The notes beneath the pieces are model-generated. The model had not been told where the DNA came from. It did not search any database and saw only the letters and a program-made list of their open reading frames with translations. The position numbers and the translations under genes were made by a program. A DNA stretch of 13,745 bases from Flavobacterium sp. UBA807 (GTDB lineage Bacteria; Bacteroidota; Bacteroidia; Flavobacteriales; Flavobacteriaceae). The stretch lies in contig DBIH01000134.1 in NCBI GenBank assembly GCA_002296885.1, positions 1-13,745 of the forward strand. The letters are read 5' to 3'. Shown here one piece after another: positions 6,358 through 13,401 of this stretch; the stretch's first letter is position 1; each line of letters begins with the position of its first letter.

Positions 6358-8148
6358 TTGAAATTAAAACGTTACTTCCCTTTATTTATTGCTCTTTTTG
6401 GCTTCACCCATAAAAGTAATGGACAGGATGTGACATTGTACAACCAGTTCAATGGTCGTTATGATTTTACTTTCATTGGCAACACTATGAATTCGGCCGA
6501 AAACAATCCTTCTCCGTTTTATGTCACCGGTACTTCTTCTACGGCAACTCTTTCTATGGCTCCGTCTGATGTAATTGAAAAAGCCTATTTGTATTGGGCT
6601 GGTTCAGGTGATGGTGACTTTGAAGTCAATTTAAACTCAGATGCCATAACTCCCGACCGGACGTTCTCATTTGTTAAGGTATTTGATGGAGTACCATTTA
6701 CCTATTTCAGTGCGTTTAAGGATGTCACATCTATTATTCAGGCAACAGGTAATGGTGATTACACACTTTCCAATCTGGATATTTCACCTTTTGAAGATTT
6801 ACATTTTCAGAGAAAAACCAATTTTGCGGGTTGGGCAATTATAATTGTCTATAAAAATGATGCGTTACCGTTGAATCAGGTAAATGTTTATGATGGTTTG
6901 CAGGGTGTTCCTGATGAATTATCCATTACCTTAAACAGTTTAAATGTTATTGATAACAACAATTCGAAAGTTGGTTTTGTGGCGTGGGAAGGCGATTCTG
7001 CTTTAGCAACGGAAGAATTTACGATGAACGGAAATATATTAAGCAACACCTTAAATCCGCCAAATAATGTTTTCAATGGCACAAATACAATAACCGGAAG
7101 TTCAACTCTGTACAACATGGATTTGGATGTTTATGATATTGAAAACAACATTCATATTGGTGATACCAGTGCTGAAATTTCGCTTTCTTCTTCTCAGGAT
7201 TTTGTGATGATTAATGCGGTTGTCACTAAACTCAACAGTCAATTGCCCGATGCGACCGTTTCAATTGATGCTATTGATCAGGAATGTGACTCAAGAAGTA
7301 TTGTCGCACATTATACGGTTTACAATTTAAATTCTACAAACCCATTACCTGCATCAACTCCGGTTTCCATTTACATAAATGGTGTACTCTTTCAAACGAT
7401 AACAACGCCTGTTGAAATTCCGATTGGAGGTTCAATCAGCGGGCAAATCACAATCGTTTTACCTGATTCGGTTACATCTGATTTTATGATAAAATTTGTA
7501 GCTGACGACAGAGGCGATGGAACCGGAATTGTAGCCGAACTGATTGAAGACAACAATGATTTTTCAGTTAATGGTTCGCTTTGGTTTTCCCCAACCTTTA
7601 ATCCACTTGAAAATCTTTTGGCTTGCAACGAAGGTTTTACACGGGGCACTTTTGACTTTTCCTCTTATGAAGAATTGGTAAAAACAAACCCGACAGATGT
7701 GGTCCATTTTTATGAAACCTCTGAAGATGCCAATAACAATGTAAATTCAATATTGAATACCACATCCTACCAAGCAATAACAACACCAAAAGAAATATTT
7801 ATCCGGATAAATAATGAACATTGCTTTAGTACAACGTCTTTTTTACTGACAACACATAATTGTCCGCCTACCATTTATAATTATGTTTCAGCAAACAATG
7901 ACGCTACAAATGACAACTTTACAATAGCAGGTTTGCGCGATATTTTCCTTGATTTCAAACTCGAAATATACAGCCGCTGGGGAAGATTACTATGGACCGG
8001 AAATCAAAATACAGAAGATTGGGATGGTTTTGTAAAAGATGGATTCAGCATCAAAAATGCTCCGGACGGGACTTATTTTTACCTCCTCTTTTTGAATGAT
8101 GCAGAATATCCTGAACCATTGCAAGGTTTTTTGTATCTAAATCACTAA
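6358..8148 (+). CDS. Secreted surface protein with type B T9SS sorting domain
   Basis: This 596-residue protein opens with a signal peptide (basic KLKR, hydrophobic YFPLFIALFGF, cleavage near SNGQ|D). Residues about 25-270 form a beta-rich region with AYLYWAGSG and NFAGWAIIIVYKND, resembling the non-enzymatic domain of other large surface proteins (DUF3344-like; tentative). Residues about 295-405 look like a CARDB-type Ig fold, ending in a DDRGDG.G.VAELIEDNN segment. Residues about 502-596 are the gliding-associated C-terminal sorting domain (YNYVSANNDATNDNF, LEIYSRWGRLLW, APDGTYFY, GFLYLNH end). It is exported by Sec, then crosses the outer membrane through T9SS and is attached to or released from the surface. 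The start must be TTG at 6358, as the frame closes upstream at 6337-6339 and no earlier ATG exists. No SprF/PorP-like partner gene is adjacent. The ligand is unknown. Confidence 0.88.
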   Translation: MKLKRYFPLFIALFGFTHKSNGQDVTLYNQFNGRYDFTFIGNTMNSAENNPSPFYVTGTSSTATLSMAPSDVIEKAYLYWAGSGDGDFEVNLNSDAITPDRTFSFVKVFDGVPFTYFSAFKDVTSIIQATGNGDYTLSNLDISPFEDLHFQRKTNFAGWAIIIVYKNDALPLNQVNVYDGLQGVPDELSITLNSLNVIDNNNSKVGFVAWEGDSALATEEFTMNGNILSNTLNPPNNVFNGTNTITGSSTLYNMDLDVYDIENNIHIGDTSAEISLSSSQDFVMINAVVTKLNSQLPDATVSIDAIDQECDSRSIVAHYTVYNLNSTNPLPASTPVSIYINGVLFQTITTPVEIPIGGSISGQITIVLPDSVTSDFMIKFVADDRGDGTGIVAELIEDNNDFSVNGSLWFSPTFNPLENLLACNEGFTRGTFDFSSYEELVKTNPTDVVHFYETSEDANNNVNSILNTTSYQAITTPKEIFIRINNEHCFSTTSFLLTTHNCPPTIYNYVSANNDATNDNFTIAGLRDIFLDFKLEIYSRWGRLLWTGNQNTEDWDGFVKDGFSIKNAPDGTYFYLLFLNDAEYPEPLQGFLYLNH

Positions 8149-8165
8149 AAAACACTGTATCTTTG
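8130..8165 (+). promoter_or_regulatory. Promoter of the TrmH-family gene (TTTG-N24-TATCTTTG)
   Basis: TATCTTTG at 8158-8165 matches TAnnTTTG exactly. A TTTG at 8130-8133 lies 24 nt upstream, one more than the usual upper limit. It overlaps the end of the preceding secreted-protein gene. The box ends only 2 nt before the ATG at 8168, so transcription should begin at or inside that codon; this favours the next ATG at 8183 as the real start. Confidence 0.6.
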
Positions 8166-8182
8166 ACATGCCAATTAGTGCT

Positions 8183-8965
8183 ATGAAACAAATCATTTCT
8201 TCCCAAAATCCGTATATAAAATCCCTAATACTATTGCAGGAAAAAGCAAAAGCCAGAAAACAATCCGGTACTTTTTTGATTGAAGGCATGCGCGAAATTG
8301 GGCTGGCTATCAAAGGAAAATACGAAATCGAAACAATATTATTCGTTCCCGAAATCATAGAAAATTTTCAAATCTCTAAATTTTCAAATTTTCAAATCAT
8401 TGAGATTTCAAAAGAAGTCTATCAAAAGCTCGCTTACCGCGATACAACTGAAGGGATTATTGCCGTTGCCAAAACTAAATCATTAGAGTTATCCGATTTA
8501 AAACTTCCTGAAAACCCTTTGATTCTGGTCATGGAAGCCATCGAAAAACCGGGAAATATAGGTGCTGTCCTTCGCACCTGTGATGCTGCAAAGGTTGATG
8601 CCGTAATCATTGCCAATCCAAAAACCGATTTATACAATCCGAATATTGTCCGTTCGAGTGTTGGCTGTCTGTTTACCACCCAAATTGCAACCGGAACATC
8701 CGAAGAAGTTATCGATTTTTTAATCAAAAATAAAATCAATTTCTACAGTGCAACACTGCAGAATTCAACCGCATACTACACCCAAAACTACACAAAACCT
8801 ACAGCATTAGTCGTTGGCACAGAAGCCACCGGACTAACCCAACTCTGGCGCGAAAAAGCCACTCAAAACATCATCATTCCGATGCAGGGAGAAATTGACA
8901 GCATGAACGTTTCGGTTGCTGCTGCAATTCTGATTTTTGAGGCCAAGCGCCAAAGAGGATTTTAA
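8183..8965 (+). CDS. TrmH/SpoU-family RNA 2'-O-methyltransferase
   Basis: This 260-residue SPOUT enzyme has an N-terminal substrate-binding domain (KQIISSQNPYIKSL; GTFLIEG) and a C-terminal knotted SAM domain. The three SpoU motifs are complete: E118..KPGNIGAVLRTCDA (N125, R131), GTEATGL at 212-218, and IDSMNVSVAAAI with S240-N242-S244. It would methylate a ribose 2'-OH in rRNA or tRNA with SAM; RlmB-like 23S methylation is likeliest, but the target nucleotide is not readable. I chose the ATG at 8183 because a -7 box ends at 8165, and homologues generally begin near KxIxSxxN. The longer form from ATG 8168 adds MPISA. A tandem 8-bp repeat is read in frame inside the N-terminal domain (8362-8401). 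The serine hydrolase follows after 26 bp and may share the transcript. Confidence 0.9.
   Translation: MKQIISSQNPYIKSLILLQEKAKARKQSGTFLIEGMREIGLAIKGKYEIETILFVPEIIENFQISKFSNFQIIEISKEVYQKLAYRDTTEGIIAVAKTKSLELSDLKLPENPLILVMEAIEKPGNIGAVLRTCDAAKVDAVIIANPKTDLYNPNIVRSSVGCLFTTQIATGTSEEVIDFLIKNKINFYSATLQNSTAYYTQNYTKPTALVVGTEATGLTQLWREKATQNIIIPMQGEIDSMNVSVAAAILIFEAKRQRGF
8362..8401 (+). repeat. Five tandem 8-bp units inside the methyltransferase gene
   Basis: Consecutive octamers AAATTTTC, AAATCTCT, AAATTTTC, AAATTTTC and AAATCATT start at 8362, 8370, 8378, 8386 and 8394. Three are identical; two keep AAAT and diverge after it. Three units equal 24 nt, so the translation shows an 8-residue near-repeat, NFQISKFS then NFQIIEIS. 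The segment falls in the variable part of the N-terminal domain, between ETILFVPEI and EVYQKLAY. Confidence 0.85.
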
Positions 8966-8992
8966 AAATTACGAATTTGAAATTACGAATTA
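8966..8992 (+). repeat. Two direct AAATTACGAATT repeats filling an intergenic gap
   Basis: AAATTACGAATT occurs at 8966-8977 and again at 8980-8991, a 14-bp period. The two copies take up nearly the whole 26-bp gap between the methyltransferase TAA and the hydrolase ATG at 8992. The core AATTACGAATT has AATT at both ends and is partly self-complementary. Confidence 0.8.
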
Positions 8993-10551
8993 TGACCCGA
9001 ACAAATGTGAACTGGCGCAGCAATTTTAAACTGTTAATGCTGTTATTATTAACAGAGTTTACGATGTCAGCTCAAATCACAGAATCTGAAGTTGATGCTT
9101 TGGTTGATAGAACTTTGAAAACCTTTAATGTTCCCGGAATTGCAGTCGGAATTGTAAAAGACGGAAAACTGGTTTTGGCAAAAGGTTATGGTGTTACCAA
9201 CATTAAAACCGGTCAGAAAGTGGATGCCAACACGCTTTTTGGAATTGCTTCTAACAGCAAATCATTTACTACGGCAGCTTTGGCAATTCTGGTTGATGAA
9301 GGCAAAATAAACTGGGATGATAAAGTCATTAAATATTTACCCGATTTCAAAATGTATAACGAATATGTAACCAAGGAATTTACCATCCGCGATTTGCTTA
9401 CACATCGTAGCGGACTTGGACTTGGAGCCGGTGATTTGATGATTTGGCCCGACGGGCATGATTTTACCCCAAAAGATATTGTGAGAAACATTCAATATCT
9501 AAAGCCTGTTTCAGATTTCAGAACTAAATACGATTATGACAATTTACTGTATGTAATTGCTGGCGAAGTAATCGAAAAAATTTCAGGAAAATCGTGGTGC
9601 GAATTCGTAGAAAACCGAATCATGCAGCCCATAGGAATGAATAATAGTGCCTGTTCCTGGTCACGTTTAAAAGACACAACAAATACTATAGTTCCGCATG
9701 TTCCGACAAACGGAAAACTGGAAGTGATTCCGCGTTATACCAATCATATTTTTGATGCTGCTGCCGGAATTTATTCTTCGGTAAACGATTTAAGCAAATG
9801 GCTGATTCTTCAGATGAATGAAGGAAAATATGACTCGGATAAGCAATTATTCAGCAAAAAACAACACGATGAAATGTGGAAACCGCAAACGATAATGCCG
9901 CTACCTAATGCTGCACCTTACAAAACATTATTCAGAGATTACGCTTTAGGCTGGCGTGTTGAAGATGTTAACGGACATTTACAGGTTTCCCATTCCGGCG
10001 CTTTGGACGGCGTTTTTACGCTGACTCTTATGATTCCCGAAATAAATCTTGGAATTATTGTTTTGACCAATCAGCAATCGGGACCCGCATTTACAGCAAT
10101 CTCCAATACTATTAAAGACAGTTATTTGGGACTCAAAAATCCTGATCATGTTCTGGCGTTAAGTGCTGACCGTAGGCAAAAAGAAGAAGATGCCGATAAG
10201 ATTACCGATGAAGTCTGGACGACTGTTACCAAAAATTTAAAGGATAAAAAACTGAAAATCGATTTCAAAAAATATAACGGAACGTTCAACGATAACTGGT
10301 TTGGCCAGGTTTTGGTTTTTGAGAAAAAAAGCAAATTGTACTTCACTTCCAAACGTTCGCCACGATTGACCGGAGAAATTTTCTATTACAAAGAGAATAC
10401 TTTTGTGGTAAAATGGAATGTCCGAAGTTTCCATGCCGACAGCTACATTTTCTTTGATTCTGATACTAATCATTTCAAAATGAAAGCCATTTCGCCATTG
10501 ACCGATTTCAGTTATGATTTCCACGATTTGGATTTTAATCGGGTAAATTAA
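8992..10551 (+). CDS. Exported serine hydrolase, class C beta-lactamase fold, with C-terminal DUF3471-like domain
   Basis: This 519-residue protein has an N-terminal signal peptide (basic NWRSNFK, then LLMLLLLTEF, cleavage near MSAQ). The serine hydrolase domain carries all three PBP/AmpC motifs: S87-N-S-K90 (SxxK), Y182-D-N184 (YxN) and H334-S-G336 in place of KTG, plus the family segment TIRDLLTHRSGLG. The last ~100 residues (about 415-519) look like the DUF3471 domain often fused to these enzymes. Members include D-aminopeptidases, esterases and peptidases; resistance to beta-lactams should not be assumed. It likely acts in the periplasm or at the surface. I chose ATG 8992; a TTG at 8977 is in frame but lies in the direct repeat and would add KLRI before the signal peptide. 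No own promoter box is visible, so co-transcription with the methyltransferase is likely. Confidence 0.9.
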   Translation: MTRTNVNWRSNFKLLMLLLLTEFTMSAQITESEVDALVDRTLKTFNVPGIAVGIVKDGKLVLAKGYGVTNIKTGQKVDANTLFGIASNSKSFTTAALAILVDEGKINWDDKVIKYLPDFKMYNEYVTKEFTIRDLLTHRSGLGLGAGDLMIWPDGHDFTPKDIVRNIQYLKPVSDFRTKYDYDNLLYVIAGEVIEKISGKSWCEFVENRIMQPIGMNNSACSWSRLKDTTNTIVPHVPTNGKLEVIPRYTNHIFDAAAGIYSSVNDLSKWLILQMNEGKYDSDKQLFSKKQHDEMWKPQTIMPLPNAAPYKTLFRDYALGWRVEDVNGHLQVSHSGALDGVFTLTLMIPEINLGIIVLTNQQSGPAFTAISNTIKDSYLGLKNPDHVLALSADRRQKEEDADKITDEVWTTVTKNLKDKKLKIDFKKYNGTFNDNWFGQVLVFEKKSKLYFTSKRSPRLTGEIFYYKENTFVVKWNVRSFHADSYIFFDSDTNHFKMKAISPLTDFSYDFHDLDFNRVN

Positions 10552-10578
10552 TCCGTAAAACTGATAGCGTCTAAATCA

Positions 10579-10610
10579 TTTGCACAGTTCAATTGTTATT
10601 TCTATTTTTA
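10579..10610 (+). promoter_or_regulatory. Promoter of relA/spoT (TTTG-N20-TATTTTTA)
   Basis: TTTG at 10579-10582 is followed after 20 nt by TATTTTTA at 10603-10610, one mismatch from TAnnTTTG, within the normal 17-23 nt spacing. Transcription would start about 10614-10617, giving a leader of about 15 nt before the ATG at 10631. The site lies in the 67-bp gap after the hydrolase gene. Confidence 0.55.
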
Positions 10611-10630
10611 GGTACTGATTGAACAATGCT

Positions 10631-12850
10631 ATGATTGAAATAGATTTAGAGGAAGAAAAAAAAGCCATTGCCCGCGAATACAAAGAATTGCTTCGAATAA
10701 GTTACCAAACGCTATCTGATGCTGATAAAAAACTCATCCGAAAAGCCTTTGATGTTGCCGTAGAAGCTCACAAAGACCAACGTCGGAAATCGGGCGAAGC
10801 TTATATATTCCACCCTATTGGCGTTGCCAAAATTGTAGCTTCAGAAATTGGTCTTGGCGCAACAAGTATTGCAGCTGCCTTGATGCATGATGTAGTTGAA
10901 GATACTGATGTTACCATCGAAGACATCGAAAAAAAATTCAATCCTAAAATTGCCCATTTGGTCGAAGGACTGACCAAAATTTCACAGGTTAAAAAAGACA
11001 TGAACATCTCGATGCAGGCGGAGAATTTCCGCAAAATGCTGTTGACCCTTAATGATGATGTGCGTGTGATTTTGATAAAGATTGCCGACCGTCTGCACAA
11101 TATGCAAACCATGGATTCGATGCCTGATTACAAGCAGGTAAAAATCGCCTCTGAAACTTTATACATCTACGCTCCTTTGGCGCACCGTTTAGGGTTGTAT
11201 AACATCAAAACCAAACTTGAAGATTTGGGATTAAAATATACCGAACCGGATGTTTATAAAGACATTGTCAGCAAAATAAAGGAAACCAAGGAAGAGCAGG
11301 ATGAATACATCAAGACGATTTCAGATGTTTTGAAAAAATCACTTGACGAAGAACGTGTCGAATATGTAATGAAAGGCCGTCCGAAATCAATCTATTCAAT
11401 CCGCAGGAAAATGGCGGCTCAGAATGTGACTTTTGATGAAGTCTATGACAAGTTTGCACTTAGGATTATTTACAAATCAAATCTGCACGACGAAAAATTC
11501 CTTGCCTGGAAAATCTATTCGATAGTTACCGATCATTACCGCCCAAGCCCAAGCCGTTTACGCGACTGGATTTCATCTCCAAAATCAACTGGTTATGAGG
11601 CATTACACATTACCGTTATGGGTCCAAAAGGTCGCTGGGTGGAAATTCAGGTGCGAAGCGAACGTATGGATGAAATTGCCGAAAAAGGTTACGCTGCACA
11701 CTACAAATACAAAAACGGAGCCACCGAAGAAACCGGTTTGGATACATGGCTCAACCTTTTGAAAGAAGCCTTGGAAAGCTCGGAAACCAATGCGGTCGAC
11801 TTTGTTGAAGACTTCAAAATGAACCTATATGCAAAGGAAATCTTTGTCTTTACACCAAAAGGCGAAATCAAATCATTACCAAAAGGTGCCACATCATTAG
11901 ACTTTGCATTCAGCATCCACTCCGAAATTGGTATAAAAACTAGGGGAACACGTGTTAACGGTAGATTAGTTCCGCTTAACCACGAATTAAAAAGCGGTGA
12001 CCAGATTGAAATTATTACCTCTCCACATCAAAAACCAACCATCAACTGGCTCGATTATGTTACGACTTCGAGAGCCAAAAATAAAATCAGGAACGTCCTC
12101 AACGAAAACACCAAGAAAATTGCCGAGGACGGAAGGGAATTATTAACCCGAAAACTGAAACATCTAAAGATTACACTTAACGAAAGTGTGATTAACGAAT
12201 TGGTAAATTTCTTCAATTTAAAAACCAGCCTCGACTTATTTTACCGCGTCGGAATTGGCTCAATTGAAAACCAGCAACTCAAGGATTTCGCTGCACAAAA
12301 AAGCAATACTTTGATAAATTTCTTCAAAAGCAAAATCAGGCGTTCACCTGGTGTCGCTCCCGAAGATATTCACAAGCCTGTTCTTAACAGCAATTACGAC
12401 ATGCTTGTATTTGGACCTGAGCAGGATAAACTCGATTATAAATTATCGTCCTGCTGTAATCCAATTCCGGGTGATGATGTATTCGGATTCGTTACCATAA
12501 ATGAAGGCATTAAAGTGCACAAACGCGACTGTCCTAATGCCATTACACTGCAATCAAATTATGCCTATCGAATCATGCAAGCTAAATGGATTGACTCGAC
12601 CCAACAGGAATTCAAAGCAGTATTGAAAATTACGGGTATGGATAGTTTGGGATTGACAAATGAATTAACGAAAGTAATTTCGAACAATATGCATGTAAAC
12701 ATCCAGAGCATTTCGCTGAGTGGTGAAGCAGGGATCTTTAATGGTCAGGTTGCCGTAATCGTACAAAACAATGCAATCCTGAAAAAACTGATTGACAATA
12801 TTAAAAAGATTGACGGCGTTGATAAAGTCACGAGGGTTTATACCAATTAA
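10631..12850 (+). CDS. RelA/SpoT bifunctional (p)ppGpp synthetase/hydrolase
   Basis: The protein has 739 residues, the usual long-RSH length. Domains in order: HD hydrolase with H47, H61 and H86-D87..E90-D91 (HDVVED) intact; synthetase with GRPKSIYSIRRKM and R309-L-R-D312 (the basic RxKD-type motif of bifunctional enzymes, not acidic ExDD), followed by STGYEALH; TGS at about 403-465; a zinc-finger/CC region with C608, C609, H630 and C634; and a C-terminal ACT domain at about 660-739. It should both make and degrade (p)ppGpp in response to starvation, binding ribosomes through its C-terminal half. Both active sites look functional. The start is ATG 10631; an in-frame TTG at 10619 would add four residues and lies next to the predicted transcription start. 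No second RSH gene is in view, so whether it is the sole one cannot be said. Confidence 0.95.
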   Translation: MIEIDLEEEKKAIAREYKELLRISYQTLSDADKKLIRKAFDVAVEAHKDQRRKSGEAYIFHPIGVAKIVASEIGLGATSIAAALMHDVVEDTDVTIEDIEKKFNPKIAHLVEGLTKISQVKKDMNISMQAENFRKMLLTLNDDVRVILIKIADRLHNMQTMDSMPDYKQVKIASETLYIYAPLAHRLGLYNIKTKLEDLGLKYTEPDVYKDIVSKIKETKEEQDEYIKTISDVLKKSLDEERVEYVMKGRPKSIYSIRRKMAAQNVTFDEVYDKFALRIIYKSNLHDEKFLAWKIYSIVTDHYRPSPSRLRDWISSPKSTGYEALHITVMGPKGRWVEIQVRSERMDEIAEKGYAAHYKYKNGATEETGLDTWLNLLKEALESSETNAVDFVEDFKMNLYAKEIFVFTPKGEIKSLPKGATSLDFAFSIHSEIGIKTRGTRVNGRLVPLNHELKSGDQIEIITSPHQKPTINWLDYVTTSRAKNKIRNVLNENTKKIAEDGRELLTRKLKHLKITLNESVINELVNFFNLKTSLDLFYRVGIGSIENQQLKDFAAQKSNTLINFFKSKIRRSPGVAPEDIHKPVLNSNYDMLVFGPEQDKLDYKLSSCCNPIPGDDVFGFVTINEGIKVHKRDCPNAITLQSNYAYRIMQAKWIDSTQQEFKAVLKITGMDSLGLTNELTKVISNNMHVNIQSISLSGEAGIFNGQVAVIVQNNAILKKLIDNIKKIDGVDKVTRVYTN

Positions 12851-12877
12851 AAATTGTGAATTACAATCCGCTGAAAC

Positions 12878-12908
12878 TTTGATACCTTAAACAAAAAAAT
12901 TACCTTTG
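12878..12908 (+). promoter_or_regulatory. Promoter of the Fur-family gene (TTTG-N19-TACCTTTG)
   Basis: TTTG at 12878-12881 and TACCTTTG at 12901-12908 match both Bacteroidota consensus boxes exactly, with an ideal 19-nt spacer. It lies in the 62-bp gap after relA/spoT. The -7 box ends 4 nt before the ATG at 12913, which implies a leaderless or nearly leaderless mRNA. Confidence 0.75.
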
Positions 12909-12912
12909 TGGC

Positions 12913-13365
12913 ATGACACTAATCAGTACCGATAACACCAAAAATCAGGAAACCGTAAAGAACGTTTTTACGATGTATCTTGAAAACAAAGGGCACCGTA
13001 AAACACCTGAGCGCTATGCTATTCTTCAGGAAATCTACGACAGCGAGGAGCATTTTGATATCGAAAATCTGTATATCAAGATGAAAAATAAAAACTACCG
13101 TGTTTCACGTGCCACCTTATACAATACCATTGAGCTTTTATTAGATTGCGGTTTGGTACGCAAACATCAGTTTGGGCAAAATCAGGCGCATTATGAAAAG
13201 TCCTATTTTGACAAGCAACACGACCATATCATTATGACGGATACTGGCGAAGTAATTGAGTTTTGCGATCCCCGAATTCAAACCATCAAGCAAACCATCG
13301 AAGAAATATTTGGCATAGAAATCCACAATCATTCTCTTTATTTCTACGCTAATAAAAAAGAATAA
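12913..13365 (+). CDS. Fur-family metal-responsive transcription regulator
   Basis: The protein has 150 residues. The winged-helix DNA-binding domain spans about 15-95 ([12 protein letters not shown]; recognition helix [15 protein letters not shown] at 63-77). The dimerisation and metal domain begins at H103-D-H105 and includes E113, E116 and a final H138-N-H140. The structural-zinc cysteines expected just after HDH are M108 and T111 here, and only two cysteines (C79, C118) exist, so the usual Cys4 site is absent. It probably represses iron-uptake or related genes when metal is bound; Fur, Zur and PerR cannot be separated by sequence alone, so no symbol is given. The start is ATG 12913; the next in-frame ATG (residue 21) would cut the first helix. 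purA follows after 36 bp without its own visible promoter. Confidence 0.92.
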   Translation: MTLISTDNTKNQETVKNVFTMYLENKGHRKTPERYAILQEIYDSEEHFDIENLYIKMKNKNYRVSRATLYNTIELLLDCGLVRKHQFGQNQAHYEKSYFDKQHDHIIMTDTGEVIEFCDPRIQTIKQTIEEIFGIEIHNHSLYFYANKKE

Positions 13366-13401
13366 AACACACTTAACTACATAAACAACTAACAATACAC
13401 A

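Noticed and set aside
8434..8739. Antisense 101-codon open frame inside the methyltransferase gene
   Set aside because: It lies wholly within a well-supported gene, and its translation shows no recognisable family features.
9253..9264. SNSK motif taken as evidence of a true beta-lactamase resistance gene
   Set aside because: The SxxK motif is shared by many esterases and peptidases; the DUF3471-like tail and HSG motif point to the wider serine hydrolase family.
10237..10524. Antisense open frame in the hydrolase C-terminal domain
   Set aside because: It is a shadow of the hydrolase frame with no promoter or conserved features.
12853..12867. Inverted repeat ATTGT-GAATT-ACAAT after the relA/spoT stop, as terminator or operator
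   Set aside because: Arms are only 5 bp and AT-rich, no T-run follows, and it sits upstream of the fur promoter without matching a Fur box.
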